Part shown: in pieces, positions 1 through 13,675 of the stretch
How positions within the stretch are numbered: position 1 is the stretch's first letter
How the letters are laid out: every line of letters starts with the position of its first letter
Assembly (NCBI RefSeq): GCF_029962835.1
Contig: NC_080586.1
Coordinates: 66,224,001 to 66,288,000, forward strand
DNA: 64,000 nt
Source of the DNA: Magnolia sinica
Lineage: Eukaryota; Streptophyta; Magnoliopsida; Magnoliales; Magnoliaceae
Direction of reading: 5' to 3'
Notes under the pieces: generated by a model
The model's input: the letters and a program-made list of their open reading frames with translations, nothing else
Told to the model about the DNA's origin: nothing
Databases searched by the model: none
Made by a program: the position numbers and the translations under genes

Positions 1-182
1 CCAAAACTTACATGGCCCTATAAATATTTCAATGGTGGGCGTTTCATCCCCACAGTTTTATTTGTGGCTTTGATCTACTCGATAGAGGAAGAATAAGGCA
101 AAGCATGATACAAGTGGCATCCATCGGCTTAAACTCTAACTGGATGCAGATTAGGTACTACCGCCGCCCAACCACTGTGATA

Positions 183-466
183 TAAGGGTTTTAGCCACAC
201 CATCCATCTATTTTACTTCGTAGGGTACAAGCCCACAAAATGAGGCAGATCAAAGGCTTAAGTAGGCCACACCATAGGTAGGCCACACCATAGGAAGTAG
301 TAGTAATAATGACACTGTCATCCACTTTCCTTTCTGGGGTACAAGCCTAAAATACGAGGTAGATCAAAGACTTAAGTGGACCACACCATAAGAAGTAGCA
401 TTGATAATGACACAATCATTGAAACCTTCTTAAGGCTCAATCAATTGCCATCCAACCTGTTCATAA
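183..466. mobile_element. Left half of a family-A MITE, split by the CACTA insertion
   Basis: This is the left half of the same foldback family seen intact near 16.25, 48.49 and 49.03 kb. It shows the family's internal blocks: a GAGGTAGATCAAA-like motif followed by AAGTGGACCACACCA, then the central CCATCCAACCTGTTCATAA. The block from about 221 to 300 is partly duplicated at 338-400. The right half resumes at 13676, after the CACTA element. Bases 1-182 hold only similar degenerate repeat sequence and no gene. Confidence 0.7.
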
Positions 467-504
467 CACTACGTGAAAAATGGAAAAAAATGATGGATTT
501 AGAG

Positions 505-1160
505 ACGGTTCTAGACCGTCTCTAAAATTGCTTGGTTTAAAGACGCTTTAGAGACGGCCGTAAACCGTCTCTAAACTTTTAGACAGCCCATGACCGTCCT
601 TATTATTGTCTTGAAAATTTGAACGTCCATAAATCATTTAAGACGGTCGAAAACCGTCGTTAACTGTAGATAAAAGACAGCCATTGACCGTCTGGAATAA
701 GAGACGGTCCCTGACCGTCTTATATGCAGAAATTTGAGACGGTCATAGACCGTCCCTATTAGAGACGGTCATTGGCCGTCTCTTACTGGTAATTAGAGAC
801 TGTCAAGGACCGTCTCAATTAGAGACGGTTGTTGGCCGTCTTTTTCTGTAATTTGAGACTGTCAAAATTAGTCTGTATTAGGGACGGTTCTTAGCTGTCT
901 CTGTTTGAGACTGTCAAGGACCGTCTCTATTAGAGACGGTCATTGACCGTCTTGTATTGGTAATATGAGACTGTCATGGACCGTCTCAATTATAAACGGT
1001 CAACGGCCGTCTTTTACTAGCAGTCAAAAATAACCTGCATTAGGGACGGTCCTTAGCAGTCCTTATTTGAGACTGTCAATGACCATCTCTATTAGAGACG
1101 GTCCTTAGCTGTCTTATTGTAGTTATTTAAGACTGTCAAAAACCGTCTACATTAGACTAA
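505..1160. repeat. Left subterminal repeat array of the CACTA element
   Basis: About 20 imperfect copies of short palindromes of the form GAGACGGTCNNTGACCGTCTC, separated by short variable spacers. They mirror the array at 13205-13655. In the CACTA superfamily such subterminal repeats are bound by the TNPA-type protein. Here they are seen directly and the binding role is inferred. Confidence 0.9.
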
Positions 1161-1189
1161 TGCTCAAGTCAAACATTAAAAACAAAAAA

Positions 1190-1845
1190 AATTACAAATT
1201 TCGAAAAAAAAAAAGTTAAAAATCTTAGAAAAATAACTAACAATGTTTAAGAAAAAAATTTAGATTTTGAAATAAAAATTAAGAACTTTTAATAAAGTTG
1301 ATAATTTTGAAAAAAAAAATTTCAATAAGAAAATGATATTTTGAAAAAGAAAATTTTAAAAATTAAACAAAATTGTAAAAAAATTGTCAAATTGTAAAAA
1401 AAAAAATATATATTTTAAAAAAGAAAACTAGATTTTGTATTTTGAAAAGAAAAATTAAAAAGTTGTATAACAAAAGTGATATTTAAAAAATGATATTTTG
1501 AAAAAGAAAATTTTAAAAATTAAACAAAATTGTGAACAAATTGACAAATTGTAAAAAAAATATATATTTTTAAAAAGAAAACTAGATTTTGTATTTTGAA
1601 AAGAAAAATTAAAAAGTTATATAACAAAAATGATATTTTGAAAAAGAAAATTTAAAAAATTAAACAAAATTGTGAAAAAATTGACAAATTGTAAAAATAT
1701 ATATTTTTTAAAAAAGAAAACTAGATTTTGTATTTTGACAAGAAAAATTAAAAAGTTATATAACAAAAGTGATATTGAAAAAATGATATTTTGAAAAAGA
1801 AAATTTAAAAAATTAAACAAAATTGTGAAAAAATTGACAAATTGT

Positions 1846-1940
<95 letters not shown>

Positions 1941-2285
1941 AGAAAACTAGATTTTGTATTTTGAAAAGAAAAATTAAAAAGTTATATAACAAGATTTCGA
2001 TAAAAAAAATGATATTTTGAAAAAGAAAATTTAAAAAATTAAACGAAATTGTGAAAAAATTGACAAATTGTAAAAAAATATATATATATTTTTTAAAAAG
2101 AAAATTTTGTATTTTGACAACAAAAATTTTAAAGTTATATAACAAAAGTAAGATTAAAAAATGATATTTTGAAAAAAAAAAGAAGATATTAAACAAAATT
2201 GTGAAAAAATTGAAAAAATGTAAAAAAATATATATTTTAAAAAAGAAAACTAGATTTTGTATTTTGATAAGAAAAATTGAATAAA
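1190..2285. repeat. AT-rich tandem repeat, unit about 150 bp, with a (TA)n tract
   Basis: The phrase AAATGATATTTTGAAAAAGAAAA recurs near 1331, 1488, 1628, 1781, 2008 and 2159. Spacing is about 140-157 bp; the 227-bp interval contains the TA tract at about 1849-1935. Each unit also has AAACAAAATTGTGAAAAAATTGACAAATTG and TAGATTTTGTATTTTGA segments. A detached partial unit lies at about 2990-3170. The short reverse-strand ORFs across this region encode only low-complexity Phe/Leu/Ile peptides and are not genes. Confidence 0.85.
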
Positions 2286-4928
2286 AAAAAGGATCGATAC
2301 CAAATTGAATGGATGTGGCCTACAATACACAAGGTGGGATTAAAAACATATAAACATGAAAAGAAAAAAGAAAAAGAAGAAGAGTGTTAACTCGAGGTTA
2401 AAAAAAAATATACACATTTAAGAAAGAGGAGTGCAAATCAAAGTTCCTCAATACCTTGGTATAAAAAGAAAATGGTCTAAATTCAACGGTAATATCAGAT
2501 GGTTGAGATTATCCAATCATTGTGATATTAAAATAAGTGTTTTACCCAACATAATAAATATGCCCTTCAACACAAGTGCAGACCAAAGGAGATTGAAGCA
2601 TATAGATGTTTAAAAAGAATAGTACAAGTCAATGTTCCTCAGGATAGTCAAAAAGAAAATGGTCCAAATTAATCCAATGGCAATTTCAGACAGTTAAGAT
2701 CATCCAATCAGTGTGACCTTTGGAGAGGTACAGGTATGCCAGGTGTTGCCAACATTAAGAATTGGTACCAAATGCATACATTAGTATAGGTCATTCTCAT
2801 GTTATCATTTTTCGGCTATTAACTCGTCTCCAAAGCAATGAGATGTAAACTTGCACAGCTTAGATATAGTTTAAGCTGCTTGTTAATTAAAAAGGAATTG
2901 GAATATAGTTTAAGCCAAATGGAATCTCAAAAAAAAAAAAGAAAAAAAAAAAGACGACTGGCATCCATCCAATCATACCAAGTCCACCAATCAGATTTTG
3001 TATTTTGACAAGAAAAATTAAAAAGTTATATAACAAAAGTGAGATTTAAAAAATGATATTTTGAAAAATAAATTTTAAAAAATTAAACAAAATTGTGAAA
3101 AAATTGACAAATTTTAAAAAATATATATTTTTTTTTAAAAAAGAAAACTAAATTTTGTAAAAAAAATGTTAAATTTATTTATAATAAAAATGATATTTAG
3201 TTAAAAGAGTAAAAAAATATATACATTTTGAAAAAAAAAATGTTAAATTTATTTGTGAAAAATAAAATTACTAAATTATCAGGCACATCCAATAATTGAA
3301 CCTTTAATCGTTTTTGGACAATCTAATCAGTTCAAATTGAAGAGTAAATAACTTCAGATGTTTAAATCAAATTTTACTGAAATTGTTGGTCAATCTTGTA
3401 TACCCAATATCTTTCTCATATATATGTAGCCTGATTAAGGCGAGTAACTAGTCAAATTGAGAATTAATTAGTAAAATAGAGTGAATGAACTAGACATGTA
3501 AAATGGGCCAAATATTCTGGTTAAAATTGTGACCCAACTTATAACTAACCTTGTGAGAACCTAAGAATTGATGTTAGTAAGTTTTGTGGGCCTCATCATG
3601 ATGTGTGTCAAACATCAACATCGTGGATTTGATGTGTCCCATTTATAGTTATGAGATATCTCAAAAATCATCAGTAAACGAAACTCGAGTGGGCCATACC
3701 ATTTAAAACTATGTGAAGACATCCTAAAAAATATAAGCACTTGGTGGGCCCACATGAGTTTTGGATGCAGTTGAAACTTGGTCTGACCCCTCATCCAAGT
3801 GGGACACACATAATGAGTGGGTTGGATATGTGAATCACATTTAGGCAGGCCCAATATATGATTATGAATGTTTTAAGGAAACCTTTCTCCACTACATTTA
3901 AGTGAATTACTCGTTACCTTTATCAGAGTAAACTCTGTGGGGTTCACCATTATTTATTTATTTTATCCACTCCATTCATCCATGTTAACAGATAATTTAA
4001 GGTCTAAAGAACAAACAGGAAGCATATCCAAAGCTCAAGTGGACCACACCACAGGAAATAGTGTGATTGAACCTCTACCATTTAAAATTTCTTAGCGGCT
4101 ATAGAAGTTTTGGATCAAGCTGATGTTTGTGTTTTGTATTCATTTATATATTTTTGATATTATGAACAACCTTTAACTGTTTTTGGACAATCTGATCAGT
4201 CCAAACATGAAAAGTAAATAACTTCAGATGTTTAAATCAAAATTCACTCAAATTGTTGATCAATCTTGTTTGCCCAATATCTTTCTCATACGAAATATGA
4301 TCGAGGCGAGTAACCGTTTTTGGATGTTGGTCAGTGCTTTATGGATCCCACCATGATGTATGTGTTTCATCCATGCTGTCCATCCATTTTTACAAATCAT
4401 ATTAGCGGCCAAATACTAAAAATGAAAGGGATATAAATCTCAGGGATATAAGCATTAACTATGGATTCTCTTTGAAGGTCCTTGCTAGCAGAAGTATAAT
4501 CTGGTTATTTGTTGGTCAGGCTTCATATGCGGTCACTACAGAAGCACAAACTTCTGCATCCCATGGTATATAATATTTCCTTGGTGTATTTTTCTTCCCT
4601 TTCTTCCTTTTAGGCAAGATTGGGAAGTTACGTATGCGTATGTCTCTGTTTCTTGATTTGTCTTCTGTTGGGTGTTTTCTGGTTTGAGTGTGAATTTCAA
4701 TTTCTTATTTTTAGTTTCTTCTGTTAAAGCTACAGAAGCAGAAGCTACATGCTTTCTTGCAAGGTGCATCATTTTTTCCCAACTCCAATGTGATGTTTTC
4801 TGTGCATCCTCAAACCGACAGTGTTCCTTATAAAGGAACCCTTGTAAAACAAGGTTCCTATTATACGGATTACATTTTTTTACCAACTCTAATGTGATGT
4901 TATATTATAAAGGAGGAAGAAGAAGAAG
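2286..4928. other. CACTA interior: non-coding, dispersed repeats and a direct repeat
   Basis: No gene is seen. A direct repeat of about 140 bp, containing GTAAATAACTTCAGATGTTTAAATC and CCAATATCTTTCTCATA, lies at about 3309-3451 and again at 4178-4313. Between the copies is a partial family-B MITE (about 3585-3885, with AAAATCAT...AAGCACTTGGTGGG) and a partial family-A MITE (about 3935-4150). Another family-A fragment sits at about 4340-4445. The stretch 4760-4925 has two copies of an ACTCTAATGTGATGTT block followed by TATAAAGG, and may be captured promoter or leader sequence of the PP2A fragment that follows. Confidence 0.6.
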
Positions 4929-5013
4929 ATGAGTGTGGATCCAATCCCTTCTTCGAACTCGAATAGCCAGCTCGATGGGCAGATTTCTCAGCTCATGCAG
5001 CGCAAGCCCCCCG
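4929..5013 (+). pseudogene. Captured exon-1 fragment of a PP2A catalytic subunit
   Basis: From an ATG at 4929 the frame reads MSVDPIPSSNSNSQLDGQISQ followed by LMQRKPP. This resembles the N-terminus of plant protein phosphatase 2A catalytic subunits, which have a short variable leader and then LD(E/G)QISQLMQCKPLSE. The similarity ends at a CT microsatellite (about 5018-5033), just after the KP pair. The metal-binding phosphatase core is absent, so this is a fragment. The Cys normally before KP is Arg here. It lies inside the CACTA transposon next to SRP54 and MAP-kinase fragments, which favours transduplication. The match is short, so moderate confidence. Confidence 0.5.
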
Positions 5014-5033
5014 CTCTCTCTCTCTCTCTCTCA

Positions 5034-6598
<1,565 letters not shown>

Positions 6599-6599
6599 T

Positions 6600-7247
6600 A
6601 AGTGTTGTTTTGAAATCCACTACACATATGGGCCCCACATTGATGCATGCGTTTATCCCTAAGGTACTAGATAGTCTTCTACTTGCAGTACTGGCACTAA
6701 AAGACACCAAAGTACACAAACAAGGTAAGAAAGACAGGGCAATACTTGAACAGAAATAGGTAGCTTTGTTAATACAGATGAGTAAATAGAAAGTACGTAT
6801 AGTGAGTAAGGGGCTTGGAATTGTTAGGCAGGAATGGTCCATTAGGTAAGAGTGTCACTTAGTGAGCACACATCTCCATGTATCAACATGGGTATATGCA
6901 TCAGATTAGATGTATTGATGCATTGAAATGGATGATCAATCTTAATGGGATAATCATTCTCCTTATTAGTATCTTAAGATTTACCGGCAAGCTTTGTAGG
7001 CCATGCAGTTGCACAAATTGCCTAACTTGGTAGACATGATTAATGTGTCAGTTATGCATTGATGTGTATTGTGTTTATGTTGTAAGTTAAAGTTGTAACA
7101 AACTTATGGTATGCATTGATGTGTATTGTGTTTATGTTGTAAGTTAAAGTTATAACAAACTTATGGTATGTAAGCCATGCAGTTACAACTTTTTTCTCCT
7201 TTAAATTGTAACAAACTGTATCGGTTGCATTTTTCTCTGTCATACAG
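6600..7247. other. CACTA interior, non-coding; a short tandem duplication
   Basis: No gene is seen. A block of about 64 bp (TATGCATTGATGTGTATTGTGTTTATGTTGTAAG...) occurs twice in tandem at about 7054-7175. The end of the stretch (TTTTTCTCTGTCATACAG) looks like an intron acceptor leading into the MAP-kinase fragment. Confidence 0.5.
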
Positions 7248-7453
7248 GTTATGACTATCAAAGATATAATATCCCCTCCTTATAGGGAAACATTTAATGA
7301 TGTGTACAGGTAAATTCATTTTTTCTTATTCCTTATATTGTTTCCCAGTTATATTCCAAATGTATCGGTTGCATTTTTCTCTGTTATACAGGTTGTGGCT
7401 ATCAAAGATATAATATCACCTCCTTATAGGGAAACATTTAATGATGTGTACAG
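7248..7453 (+). pseudogene. Captured MAP kinase exon fragment, tandemly duplicated
   Basis: Two copies of a 62-bp exon-like segment lie at 7248-7309 and 7392-7453 in a 144-bp tandem duplication that includes the preceding pyrimidine-rich acceptor and following intron-like sequence. The second copy reads VVAIKDIISPPYRETFNDVY, matching the N-lobe of plant MAP kinases (N-V-V-A-I-(K/R)-D-I-I-P-P-P-x-R-E-x-F-N-D-V-Y) just after the alphaC helix. The first copy has VMTIKD instead. In real MAPK genes the exon continues past DVY into IVYELMDTDLHQ; here it stops at a GT (caggtaaat), so the fragment is truncated. No kinase catalytic loop is present. Confidence 0.75.
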
Positions 7454-7653
7454 GTAAATTCATTTTTTCTTATTCCTTATATTGTTTCCCAGTTATATTT
7501 GTATTGGTTTCAGAGTATAGGTAGCAATAGAAAGTGTTGGTCGATTGTGGCTTATAGACAAAGGGATGAGTAACCAACAATACGAATATGGGAGGCCTTC
7601 CCCAGGTATCCAGATGCTTTTAGATATAATTATGTTATTTTTAAATGTATTAG

Positions 7654-7990
7654 CTCGAAATTGATGGAGCAGACCCGGATGTGCGTCGGAGCTATCCGGA
7701 TGTTGAGCGGGGGTCCCTGGAAGGTGGGAACCGCTGTTATAACCATGATGAAACTGTCTATTTCCTATGGACAGCATTGGAGGGGCCTGGCTATTTGGAC
7801 ATGCCGTGTTTATGTATTTGATCGAAATTAATGGAGCATACCCGGATGTGCGTCGGAGCTATTCGGAAGAGTGGGGTTCCCTGGAAAGAGGGAACCGCTA
7901 TTATGACCATGATGAAGCTGTCCATTTTTTATGGACAGCATTGGAAGGGCCTGGCCATTTGCGCCGGATGGCCGTGTTTATATCTGTATT
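7654..7990 (+). pseudogene. Unidentified coding-like 168-bp tandem duplication
   Basis: Two units of about 168 bp start at about 7654 and 7822. Both stay open in one frame with matching peptides: EI(D/N)GA, PDVRRSY, GSLE, GNR, HDE, then FLWTALEGPG. Differences between the copies often leave the amino acids alike, which suggests descent from a coding exon. I do not recognise the family. The segment lies inside the CACTA element between the MAP-kinase fragment and the telomere-like array, so it is probably another captured fragment. Confidence 0.45.
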
Positions 7991-7997
7991 TGCAGGG

Positions 7998-10900
7998 ACC
8001 ATACCCTTAACCTAAACCAAAACCTATAACTTAAAACCTTAACTTATAACCTAAACCTCAACCTTAACCAAAACCTAAACCTTAACCTAAAACTTAAACC
8101 TAAACCTAAAACCTAAATGTATTCTCAAATCCCTAAACCTAAACCTACACTTAATCCTAATCTTAACTCCCTAACCTAAACCTATACCTAAACTTGAAAA
8201 CCCAAACATAAACCCAATCCCGAACCCAAACCTAAACCTTAACCTTAACCTATTCTCAATTCCCTAAACCTGTATCTTATAACCTAAACCTAAACCTTAA
8301 CCTATACCTATAATCTAAACCTAAACCTAAACTTATAACCTTAACCTAAAACCTAAACCTATAACCTAAACCTAAATCAAAACATATAACCAAAACCAAA
8401 ACCAAAACCTATATCTTAAACCTAAACGCATTCTCAAATCCTATAACCCATAATCTAAACATAAACCTAAACCTAAACCTATAACCTATAACTAAAACCA
8501 AAACCAAAACCTATAACCTAAACCAAAGCCAAAACCTATAGCCTAAACCCGAACCCATTCTCAAATCCAAAAACCAATAACCTAAACCGTTAACCTATAA
8601 CCTAAATCAAAACCTATAACCTAAACCAAACCTAAACCTAAAACCAAAACCTAAAACCTAAACCTATAATCTGTAACCTAAATCAAAACATATAATTAAA
8701 ACCAAATCCCAAAACTCAAACCTAAACCTATAACCTAAAGTCAAATCCCTAAACCTAAACCTAAACCTAATCCTATAACCTAAACTCAAATCCCTAAACC
8801 TTAACTTATAACCTAACCTAAACCTATACTTATAGCCTAAAACTATTCTCAAATCCCAAAACCTATAACCTAAACCTAACCTTTCCCTAAACCTATAACC
8901 TAAACTCAATTCCCTAGACCTAAACCTAGACCTAAACCTAAACCTATAGCCTAAACTCAAATCTCTAAACCTTAACCTATAACCTAACCTAAACCTATAC
9001 TTATAACTTAAAACTATTCCCAAATCCCAAAACCTATAACCTAAACCTAAGCTTTTCCTAAACCTATAAGCTAAACTTAATTCCCTAAAGCTAAACCTAC
9101 ATCTAATCCTAATCTCAACTCCCTAACCTAAACCTAAACATAAACTTAAACCCAATCCCGAACCTGAACCCGATTTCCTAAACCTTAACCATAACCCATT
9201 CTCAAATCCAAAAACCTATAACCTATAACCTAAACCTAAACCAAAACCAAAACTTATAACCTAAACCCGAACCATTCTCAAATCCCAAAACCTATAACCA
9301 AAACCTATAACCTAAACCCGAACCCATTCTCAAATCTCAAAACCTATAACCTAAATATAAACCTTAACCTAAACCTATAACCTATAACCAAAACCTATAA
9401 TTTAAACCCGAACCCATTCTCAAATCCCAAAACCTATAACCTAAACCTAAACCTATAACCTATAACATAAATCAAAACCTAAACCTAAACCTAAAACCTA
9501 TAACCTAAACCAAAACCTATTACCTTTCCCTAAACCTTAACCTAAACGTATAACCTATAACCTAAATCAAAACCAAAACCAAACCTAAACCTGTAACCTA
9601 TAACCTAAACCTAAACCTAAAACCTAATGTATTCTCAAATCCCTAAACCTAAACCTACACCTAATCCTAATCTCAACTCCCTAACCTAAACTTAAACCTA
9701 AACTAGAAAACCCAAACCTAAACCCGATCCCAAACCCGAACCTGATTTCCTAAACCTAAACCTTAACCTATAACCTAACTTAAACCTATACTTATAACCT
9801 AAACCTATTCTCAAATCCCAAAACCTATAACTATAACTTAAACCTTAACCAAAAACCTATAACCTAACCTAAACCTTAATCTATTCTCAATTCGCTAAAC
9901 CTATAGCTTATAACCTAAACCGAAACCTAAACCTATACCTTAACCTAAACCTATAACCTATAACCTAAACATAAACCTAAAACCTAATGTATTCTCAAAT
10001 CCCTAAACCTAAACCTACACCTAATCCTAATCTCAACTCCCTAACCTAAACCTAAACCTAAACTTGAAAACCCAAACCTAAACCTGATCCTGAACCCGAA
10101 CCCGATTTCCTAAACCTAAACCTCAACCTATTCTCAATTCCCTAAACCGTAACCTATAACCTAACCTAAACCTAAATCTATAACCTAAGCCTAAACCTAT
10201 AACCTAAGTGTATTCTCAAATCCTTAAACCTAAACCTACACCTAATCCTAATCTCAACTCCTTAACCTAAACCTAAACCCGATCCCGAACCCGATCCCGA
10301 TTTCCTAAACCTAAACATTAACCTATTCTCAATTCTCTAAACCTATATCTTATAACCTAAACCTAAACCTATAACCTATAACTTTAACCTAAACCTAAAC
10401 CTGTAACCTGTAACCTGTAACCTAAACCTAAACCTAAAACCTAAATGTATTCTCAAATCTTTAAACCTAAACCCACACCTAATCCTAATCTCAACTCCCT
10501 AACGTAAACTTAAACTTAAACTTGAAAACCCAAACCTAAACCCGATCCCGAACCTGAACCCGATTTCCTAAACTTAAACCTTAACTTTTTCTCAATTCCC
10601 TAACCTATATCTTATAACATAAACCTAAGCCTAAACCTAAACCTTAACCTAAACCTAAACCTGTAACCTATAACCTAAAACTAAACCTATAACCTAAATG
10701 TATTCTGAAATCCCTAAACCTAAACCTACACCTAATCCTAATATTAACTCCCTAACCTAAACCTAAACTTAAACTTGAAAACCAAAACCTAAACCCGATC
10801 CCGAACCCCAACCCGATTTCCTAAACCTAAACCTTAACCTATTCTCAATTCCATAAACCTATAGCTTATAACCTTAACCTAAACCCAACCTAAACCTAAA

Positions 10901-12838
10901 CCTGTAACTTAAACCTAAAACCTAAATGTATTCTCAAATCCCTAAACCTAAACCTACACCTAATCTTAATCTCAACTCCTTAACCTAAACCTAAACCTGA
11001 TCCCGAACCCGAATCCGATTTCCTAAACCTAAACCTTAACCTATTCTCAATTCCCTAAACATATTGCTTATAACTTAAACCGAAACCTAAACCTATACCT
11101 TAACCTAAACCTAAACCTAAACCTATAATATATAACTTAAACATAAACCTAAAACTTAAATGTATTCTCAAATCCCTAAACCTAAATCTACACATAATCC
11201 TAATCTCAACTTCCTAACCTAAACCTAAACCTAAACTTGAAAACCCAAACCTAAACTCAATTCCGAACCCGATTTCTTAAATGTAAACTTAAATGTATTC
11301 TCAAATCCCTAAACCTAAACCAACACCTAATCATAATCTCAACTCTCTAACCTAAACCTAAACTTATACTTGAAAACCCAAACCAAAACCCGATCCCAAA
11401 CCCGAACCTGATTTCCTAATCCTAAACCTTAACCTATTCTCAATTCCCTAAACCTATAGCTTATAACCTAATCCTAAACCTAAACCTATAACCTATAACC
11501 TTAACCTAAACCTAAACCTAAACCTGTAACCTATAACCTAAACCTAAACCTAAAACCTAAATGTATTCTCAAATCCCTAAATCTAAACATACACCTAATC
11601 CTAATCTCAACTCCTTAACCTAAACCTAAACTTGAAAACCCAAACCTAAACCCGATCTCGAACCTAAACCCGATTTCCTAAACCTAAACCTTAACCTATT
11701 ATCAATTCCCTAAACCTATAGCTTATAACCTATACCTATACCTAAACCTAAACCTATAACATATAACCTAAACCTAAACCTAAAACCTAATATATTCTCA
11801 AATCCCTAAACCTAAACCTACACCTAATCCTAATCTCAACTCCCTAACCTAAACCTAAACCTGAACTTGAAAATCCAAACCTAGACCCGATCCCGAACCC
11901 GAACCCGATTTCCTAAACTTAAACCTTAACCTATTCTCAATTCCCTAAACCTATAGCTTATAACCTAAACCTAAACCTAAACTTAAACTTAAACTTTAAT
12001 CTAAACCAATAACCTATAACCTAAACTTAAACCTAAACCTAAAACCTAAATGTATTCTCAAATCCCTAAACCTAAACCTGCACCTAATCATAATCTCAAC
12101 TCCTTAACCTAAACCTAAACCCGATCCCGAACCCGTACCCAATTTCCTAAACCTAAACATTAACATATTCTCAATTCCCTAAACCTATAGCTTATGACCT
12201 AAACCTAAAGCTTAACTTAAACCTAAACCTAAACCTATAACCTAAACCTAAACCTAAACCTAAAACCTAAATGTATTCTCAAATCCCTAAACCTAAACCT
12301 ACACCTAATCCTAATCTCAACTCCCTAACCTAAACCTAAACCTAAACTTGAAAACCCAAACCTAAACCCGATCCCGAACCCGAACCCAATTTCCTAAACC
12401 TAAACCTTAACCTATAACCTAACCTAAACCTAAACCTATAACCTAAACCTGTAACCTAAACATAAGCCTAAAACCTAAACCTAAACCTAAAATCAAAATG
12501 TATTCTCAAATCCCTAAACCTAAACCTACACCTAATCCTAATCTCAACTCCCTAACCTAAACCTAAACCTACCGGATCCCGAACTCGAACCCGATTTCCT
12601 AAACCTAAACCTTAACCTTAACCTATTCTCAATTCCCTAAAGGTATAACCTATAACTAAAACCTAAACCTTAACTTAAACCTATAACCTAAGCCTAAACC
12701 TTAACTTAAACGTAAACCAAAACCTATAACCTAAACCTTAACCTATAACCTATATAACCTATAACCTAAACTTATAATCTATAACCTAAAACATAATCCT
12801 AAACCTAAACCTAAACCTAAAACTTAAACCTAAACCTA
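7998..12838. repeat. 4.8-kb degenerate telomere-like (CCTAAA/CCTATAA) array with higher-order units
   Basis: The whole stretch consists of variants of CCTAAA, CCTATAA and CCTTAA on the + strand, the complement of TTTAGG-type repeats. It resembles but does not equal the plant telomere unit CCCTAAA. From about 9630 on, a higher-order unit appears. Each contains TATTCTCAAATCCCTAAA, CTACACCTAATCCTAATCTC, GAAAACCCAAACCTAAACCC, GATTTCCTAAA and TATTCTCAATTCCC. The TATTCTCAAAT marker recurs near 8117, 9633, 9988, 10207, 10445, 10699, 10926, 11160, 11296, 11560, 11790, 12050, 12270 and 12498, mostly 220-260 bp apart. The array is internal to a DNA transposon, so it is not a chromosome end. Reverse-strand ORFs here encode only repetitive Arg/Phe/Leu/Tyr peptides. 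Confidence 0.92.
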
Positions 12839-13190
12839 TGTTAATGATCAGTTTTATTTTTAGAAAGTGCCCACTTTTTTTGGAAGAAGTTTATGTAATT
12901 CTTCATGATTCTGAATTATAATGTTTTGTTGGTTTAATATTTTTTTTTCAGGTGAAAGACAAAAAGAAAATTGTTGCTGATTTTTTTTCTTTTTTTATTT
13001 ATGATGTTAAACCTATATGTATTTATGTGTGGATGAATGTAATGTGGATAAGATTGCTTGTGTTTGGATGGATATAGTTTATGTTGGATTTACGTAGTTT
13101 GGGTTGTTTAGATGGATGTGAATGTGAATATGATGAAATATATTATATAACAGGTGTATATCAGGAAAAATACGATGAAATATATTGTAA
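12839..13190. other. CACTA interior, AT-rich, no gene seen
   Basis: Short AT-rich stretch between the telomere-like array and the right subterminal repeats. It contains a TTTTTTTTCAGGTG acceptor-like site and ATATTATATAACAGGTGT / ATATTGTAACAGGTGT duplications. Nothing coding is seen. Confidence 0.6.
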
Positions 13191-13204
13191 CAGGTGTTAC
13201 ATTG

Positions 13205-13655
13205 ACCCTCTTATAAAGGACGGTTCATGACAATCCTTTTTAAGGACGGTCCATGACCGTCCTTTTAAAGAACGGTCTATGGCCGTCCTTTGAAGGCCCA
13301 TAAGAGACGGTCCATGACAGTCCTTTTTAAGGACGGCCCATGACCGTCCTTTAAAAGGACGGCCTATAGCCATCCTTTGAAGGCTTATTAGAGACGGTCT
13401 ACAACAGTCTTTTTTAAAGGACGGTCCATGACCGTCCTTTAAAGGCTTATAAGAGACGGTCCGAGACCGTCCTTTTTTAGGACGGTTCATGACCGTTCTT
13501 TTTTAGGACGGTCCATGACCGTCTTTTTTTCGTCAAAAAAAATGATGGTTTTCGACCATCCTTTAAGTAATACGACACGTCAAAATTTGACGGCCCTTGC
13601 GACGGTCCATGACCGTCCTTTTTGGTCATTTGAGACGGTTTTGGACCGTCCTTTT
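13205..13655. repeat. Right subterminal repeat array of the CACTA element
   Basis: About 15 copies of GGACGGTCCATGACCGTCCTTT-like palindromes, partly in a larger tandem unit of about 115 bp that also carries AAAGGCTTATAAGAGACGG. It mirrors the left array at 505-1160. Confidence 0.9.
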
Positions 13656-13675
13656 TTCACAATTTTGGCGTAGTG

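Noticed and set aside
505-1160. CRISPR-like array of short palindromic repeats
   Set aside because: Units are degenerate with no constant repeat/spacer length, and an equivalent array sits at the opposite transposon end. These are CACTA subterminal repeats in a plant genome.
1617-2196. Reverse-strand ORFs in the AT-rich repeat
   Set aside because: They translate to low-complexity Phe/Ile/Leu/Tyr strings, including a pure (TA)n peptide. This is a composition artefact.
8664-9023. 119-codon ORF on the reverse strand in the telomere-like array
   Set aside because: The peptide is only Leu-Gly-Tyr-Arg/Phe-Arg repeats made by the tandem DNA repeat.
7998-12838. A true telomere or subtelomere end
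   Set aside because: The units are CCTAAA/CCTATAA variants, not clean CCCTAAA. The array is flanked on both sides by transposon sequence with matched ends and a target duplication.
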